The translations under genes and the position numbers were made by a program. From NCBI RefSeq assembly GCF_003352465.1, contig NZ_CP031153.1, forward strand, positions 1,850,465-1,914,464: a DNA stretch of 64,000 nucleotides. Direction: 5' to 3'. The notes beneath the pieces were generated by a model that ran no database searches, had not been told where the DNA came from, and worked only from the letters and a program-made list of their open reading frames with translations. This stretch comes from Kordia sp. SMS9 (GTDB lineage: Bacteria; Bacteroidota; Bacteroidia; Flavobacteriales; Flavobacteriaceae). Position 1 is the first letter of the stretch. Each line of letters opens with the position of its first letter. Positions 63,868 to 64,000 of this stretch are shown here, piece after piece.

Positions 63868-64000
63868 ATGAAAAAGGTGAATCGCCGCAATTCAATTTCA
63901 AGAATTTTAGGAACCGCACTAGCGCTCATGTTAGTATTTTCAACTGTTGCATTTGCGCAAGATGAAGCAGCAATACAAGCAGGTGAAAAGTTATTCAAAG
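63868..64000 (+). CDS. Exported protein, probably cytochrome c, N-terminal part
   Basis: The first 44 codons of a gene that runs past the window edge. A long signal peptide (MKKVNRRNSISRILGTALAL then VFSTVAFAQ) precedes DEAAIQAGEKLFK, which resembles the start of a cytochrome c domain (a CxxCH motif would come just after). In Flavobacteriaceae the gene following this SPOR protein is often the multiheme subunit ActA of alternative complex III, so this may be actA. No heme motif is visible within the window. Confidence 0.65.
   Translation, partial: MKKVNRRNSISRILGTALALMLVFSTVAFAQDEAAIQAGEKLFK

Noticed and set aside
1-64000. CRISPR array, prophage or plasmid origin
   Set aside because: No regularly spaced repeats, phage structural genes or replication-initiator genes are visible. 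The only mobile element is the single insertion sequence.

Overview
The window is AT-rich chromosomal DNA from a member of the Bacteroidota, almost certainly family Flavobacteriaceae. The evidence is promoters of the TTTG-N19-TAnnTTTG type, few Shine-Dalgarno sequences, a DUF2723 membrane protein, a DUF5916 protein, a SPOR protein beside rimP-nusA-infB, and many short precursor peptides with leaders of the LxLNKKxISNF...GG type. The peptide leaders and the cyanophycin genes recall Kordia, but the genus is an inference.

Layout. 1-3.6 kb: the tail of an unknown gene, two hypothetical proteins, a membrane histidine kinase and a metallophosphatase. 3.6-23.0 kb: a surface polysaccharide or glycolipid region on both strands. 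It holds a flippase, GT4, GT2 and GT39-like glycosyltransferases, an FkbM methyltransferase, a GNAT acetyltransferase, a polysaccharide deacetylase, two SGNH hydrolases, a 2OG-Fe(II) oxygenase, three B12-binding-type radical SAM proteins (two with a small methyltransferase overlapping by a few bases) and a nucleotidyltransferase. 23.1-28.0 kb: a DUF5916 outer-membrane protein, a small GG-leader peptide, and a complete insertion sequence (26316-27961) with 17-bp perfect terminal repeats and a 6-bp target duplication. 28.0-34.7 kb: polA, then five more small precursor peptides scattered around a lipoprotein and an isoaspartyl peptidase gene. 33.4-38.6 kb: isoaspartyl peptidase, cyanophycinase and cyanophycin synthetase, which together would make and recycle cyanophycin. 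38.7-44.7 kb: a metallophosphoesterase, a cysteine-less thioredoxin-like protein, a deacetylase, a DUF2723 protein and tRNA-Gln with a nearby copy of its 3' end. 57.5-64.0 kb: a universal stress protein, rimP-nusA-infB behind a leader hairpin, a SPOR protein and the start of a secreted, probably c-type cytochrome, protein.

The most interesting part is 45.1-57.5 kb. An ABC exporter, a HlyD adaptor and a TolC channel are followed by two tandem copies of a three-gene module: small GG-leader peptide, membrane-anchored TPR/AraC regulator, and large secreted lipoprotein. The second copy begins with a relic of the tolC-like gene's 3' end, which marks the duplication junction (period about 3889 bp). 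A palindromic element with core CAATTTATAAATTG (or CAATTCATAAAT variants) lies 60 bp upstream of a TACnTTTA -7 box before both peptide genes and 50 bp upstream of a TACTTTTG/A -7 box before both lipoprotein genes. A related inverted repeat lies before the exporter operon. The inference is a self-contained, AraC-regulated peptide secretion system that has duplicated. No peptide-modifying enzyme (LanB, LanC, YcaO or LanM type) is visible in the window.
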